From contig CAVIIZ010000032.1 in NCBI GenBank assembly GCA_963642995.1, positions 1-14,211 on the forward strand: DNA of 14,211 nt, given 5' to 3'. Position numbers and translations under genes: made by a program. The notes below the pieces were generated by a model that worked only from the letters and a program-made list of their open reading frames with translations, did not search any database and was not told the DNA's origin. This stretch comes from CAVAWX01 sp963642995. Lineage in GTDB: Bacteria > Actinomycetota > Coriobacteriia > Coriobacteriales > QAMH01. Shown here in pieces: positions 13,620 to 14,211 of the stretch; the stretch's first letter is position 1; each line of letters opens with the position of its first letter.

Positions 13620-13931
13620 GCGGTAGCGTCTCGGAGTGGCGACGTAGATCCGCGCGGGATCTGCTGGGGCAAGTTCGAGCATCGCCATGACGGATTCCCC
13701 GTACAGGTACGCGCCTTCGCCCACGCGCATGACGGCGACGGCGTAAGGGTCGTTTCGGTGGGGGACGTAGCGGGAGAGCCGGTAGAGCCCATGCGAGACG
13801 TGCTCCAGCTTGCCCCGCTTTGCCAGTTTCGCCAATTCCACAGGCGGGACGCCTATGCGCCGTGCTTCCCGCGTAGTGATGAGATAGTGGTTGTCCACCG
13901 CGCTCTCGTATATATCATCGAAGTACGACAT
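13620..13931 (-). pseudogene. 5' fragment of an AbiEi-type (type IV toxin-antitoxin) antitoxin gene
   Basis: From ATG 13931, about 104 residues look like the N-terminal winged-helix part of AbiEi-family antitoxins: YFDDIYESAVDNHYLITTRE, AKRGKLEHVSHGLYRLSRYV, DPYAVAVM, AYLYGESVMAM and ARIYVATPRR. Beyond residue ~104 family resemblance stops in all three frames. The frame then stays open as unrelated Arg/Ser-rich residues, antisense into prmC, to a stop at 13254. The gene therefore seems cut at its 3' side, and no nucleotidyltransferase toxin (AbiEii) is in view. Intact relatives repress their own operon and neutralise the toxin. The start has no clear ribosome site. An alternative TTG at 13967 lies inside the palindrome. 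The lower GC here hints at acquired DNA. Confidence 0.65.
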
Positions 13932-13954
13932 GGCGCAACACTGCCATTTTCGGT

Positions 13955-13973
13955 ATTGTTGTGCCAAAACAAT
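13955..13973. promoter_or_regulatory. Near-perfect 19-bp palindrome upstream of the AbiEi fragment (candidate operator)
   Basis: On the minus strand this reads ATTGTTTTGGCACAACAAT: 8 of 9 pairs match around a central G. It lies 23 bases upstream of the ATG at 13931 and contains TTGGCA, close to a -35. AbiEi antitoxins are known to bind inverted repeats before their own genes, so this is a plausible autoregulatory site. Confidence 0.55.
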
Positions 13974-14048
13974 GGGGTTCTTGTACCGGCCGCGCTGCAG
14001 GGAGAAACCCCGCGGCTCGCTCGCATCCCGCCCTCGGCGCCGTGTTTT

Positions 14049-14077
14049 TTTACGGAGGCGCTTCGAGCTGCTATCAT
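14049..14077 (+). promoter_or_regulatory. Candidate sigma-70 promoter reading off the right edge
   Basis: TTTACG (14049-14054, 4 of 6 to the -35 consensus) and TATCAT (14072-14077, 5 of 6 to the -10) are separated by exactly 17 bases. They follow a run of seven Ts. Transcription would start near 14084 and run towards the edge. Confidence 0.45.
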
Positions 14078-14162
14078 GGGCGCATTCGGAAGACGGCTCG
14101 GGCGGGCGCCGCGAAAACAGGCGTCCTCTGGGTGAAGTTGCCGGCGCGGGGAAAGCGGGGCG

Positions 14163-14211
14163 ATGCAGATGAGGTTCGCGAAGATGTTGCTCGGGGGGGG
14201 GTCCTTCACAG
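14163..14211 (+). CDS. Possible start of an unidentified gene, cut by the window edge
   Basis: From ATG 14163 sixteen codons are open to the edge (MQMRFAKMLLGGGSFT). A GGGG lies just upstream, and other in-frame ATGs lie at 14169 and 14184. A run of nine Gs (14193-14201) codes three glycines. It is downstream of the candidate promoter at 14049-14077. It is too short to identify. Confidence 0.25.
   Translation, partial: MQMRFAKMLLGGGSFT

Noticed and set aside
13853..14209. A 118-codon minus-strand open frame at the right edge.
   Set aside because: It overlaps the better supported AbiEi fragment in another frame and its translation shows no domain.

Overview
The window is a high-GC bacterial chromosome segment, most likely from the Coriobacteriia and specifically the Eggerthellaceae. 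That placement is an inference. It rests on the GC-rich, GC-ending codon use, a soluble molybdopterin oxidoreductase cassette of the kind abundant in Eggerthella, Gordonibacter and Adlercreutzia, an OFA-type MFS transporter, and a pta / glycosyltransferase / prfA / prmC block. A run of 87 Ns (2538-2624) shows it is draft sequence. No rRNA, tRNA, IS element or CRISPR array was seen.

Left part (1-2500, minus strand): a GC-rich hairpin terminator, then a 585-residue fusion of an AlkA-type DNA glycosylase with an Ogt-type O6-methylguanine methyltransferase, then rlmH (23S rRNA pseudouridine methyltransferase). The assembly gap follows rlmH. A plus-strand MerR-family regulator with a GyrI-like ligand domain (2792-3610) comes next and ends at a clear intrinsic terminator.

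Middle (3823-7850, minus strand): a three-gene cassette read in the order MFS transporter, large molybdopterin oxidoreductase, small two-cluster ferredoxin-like subunit. The large subunit resembles acetylene hydratase and the gut catechol dehydroxylases, and has no Tat signal. The simplest reading is uptake of an organic electron acceptor followed by cytoplasmic reduction. The substrate cannot be read from the sequence. This is the most interesting system in the window. A palindrome sits in the promoter region upstream of the transporter.

Right part (8101-13536, plus strand): an Nfu-type Fe-S carrier gene with a Gly/Ala/Met-rich acidic tail, then a thiamine pyrophosphokinase-like gene with an altered active-site signature. 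The junction of these two carries three copies of a ~19-bp repeat. Next come pta, a family 2 glycosyltransferase, prfA (RF1) and prmC (the methyltransferase that modifies RF1). These four are tightly spaced behind one candidate promoter.

Right end (13537-14211): a minus-strand 5' fragment of an AbiEi-type antitoxin gene with a near-perfect palindrome just upstream and no recognisable toxin gene. Beyond it lies a promoter-like sequence and the first codons of a gene cut by the window edge, interrupted by a run of nine Gs.
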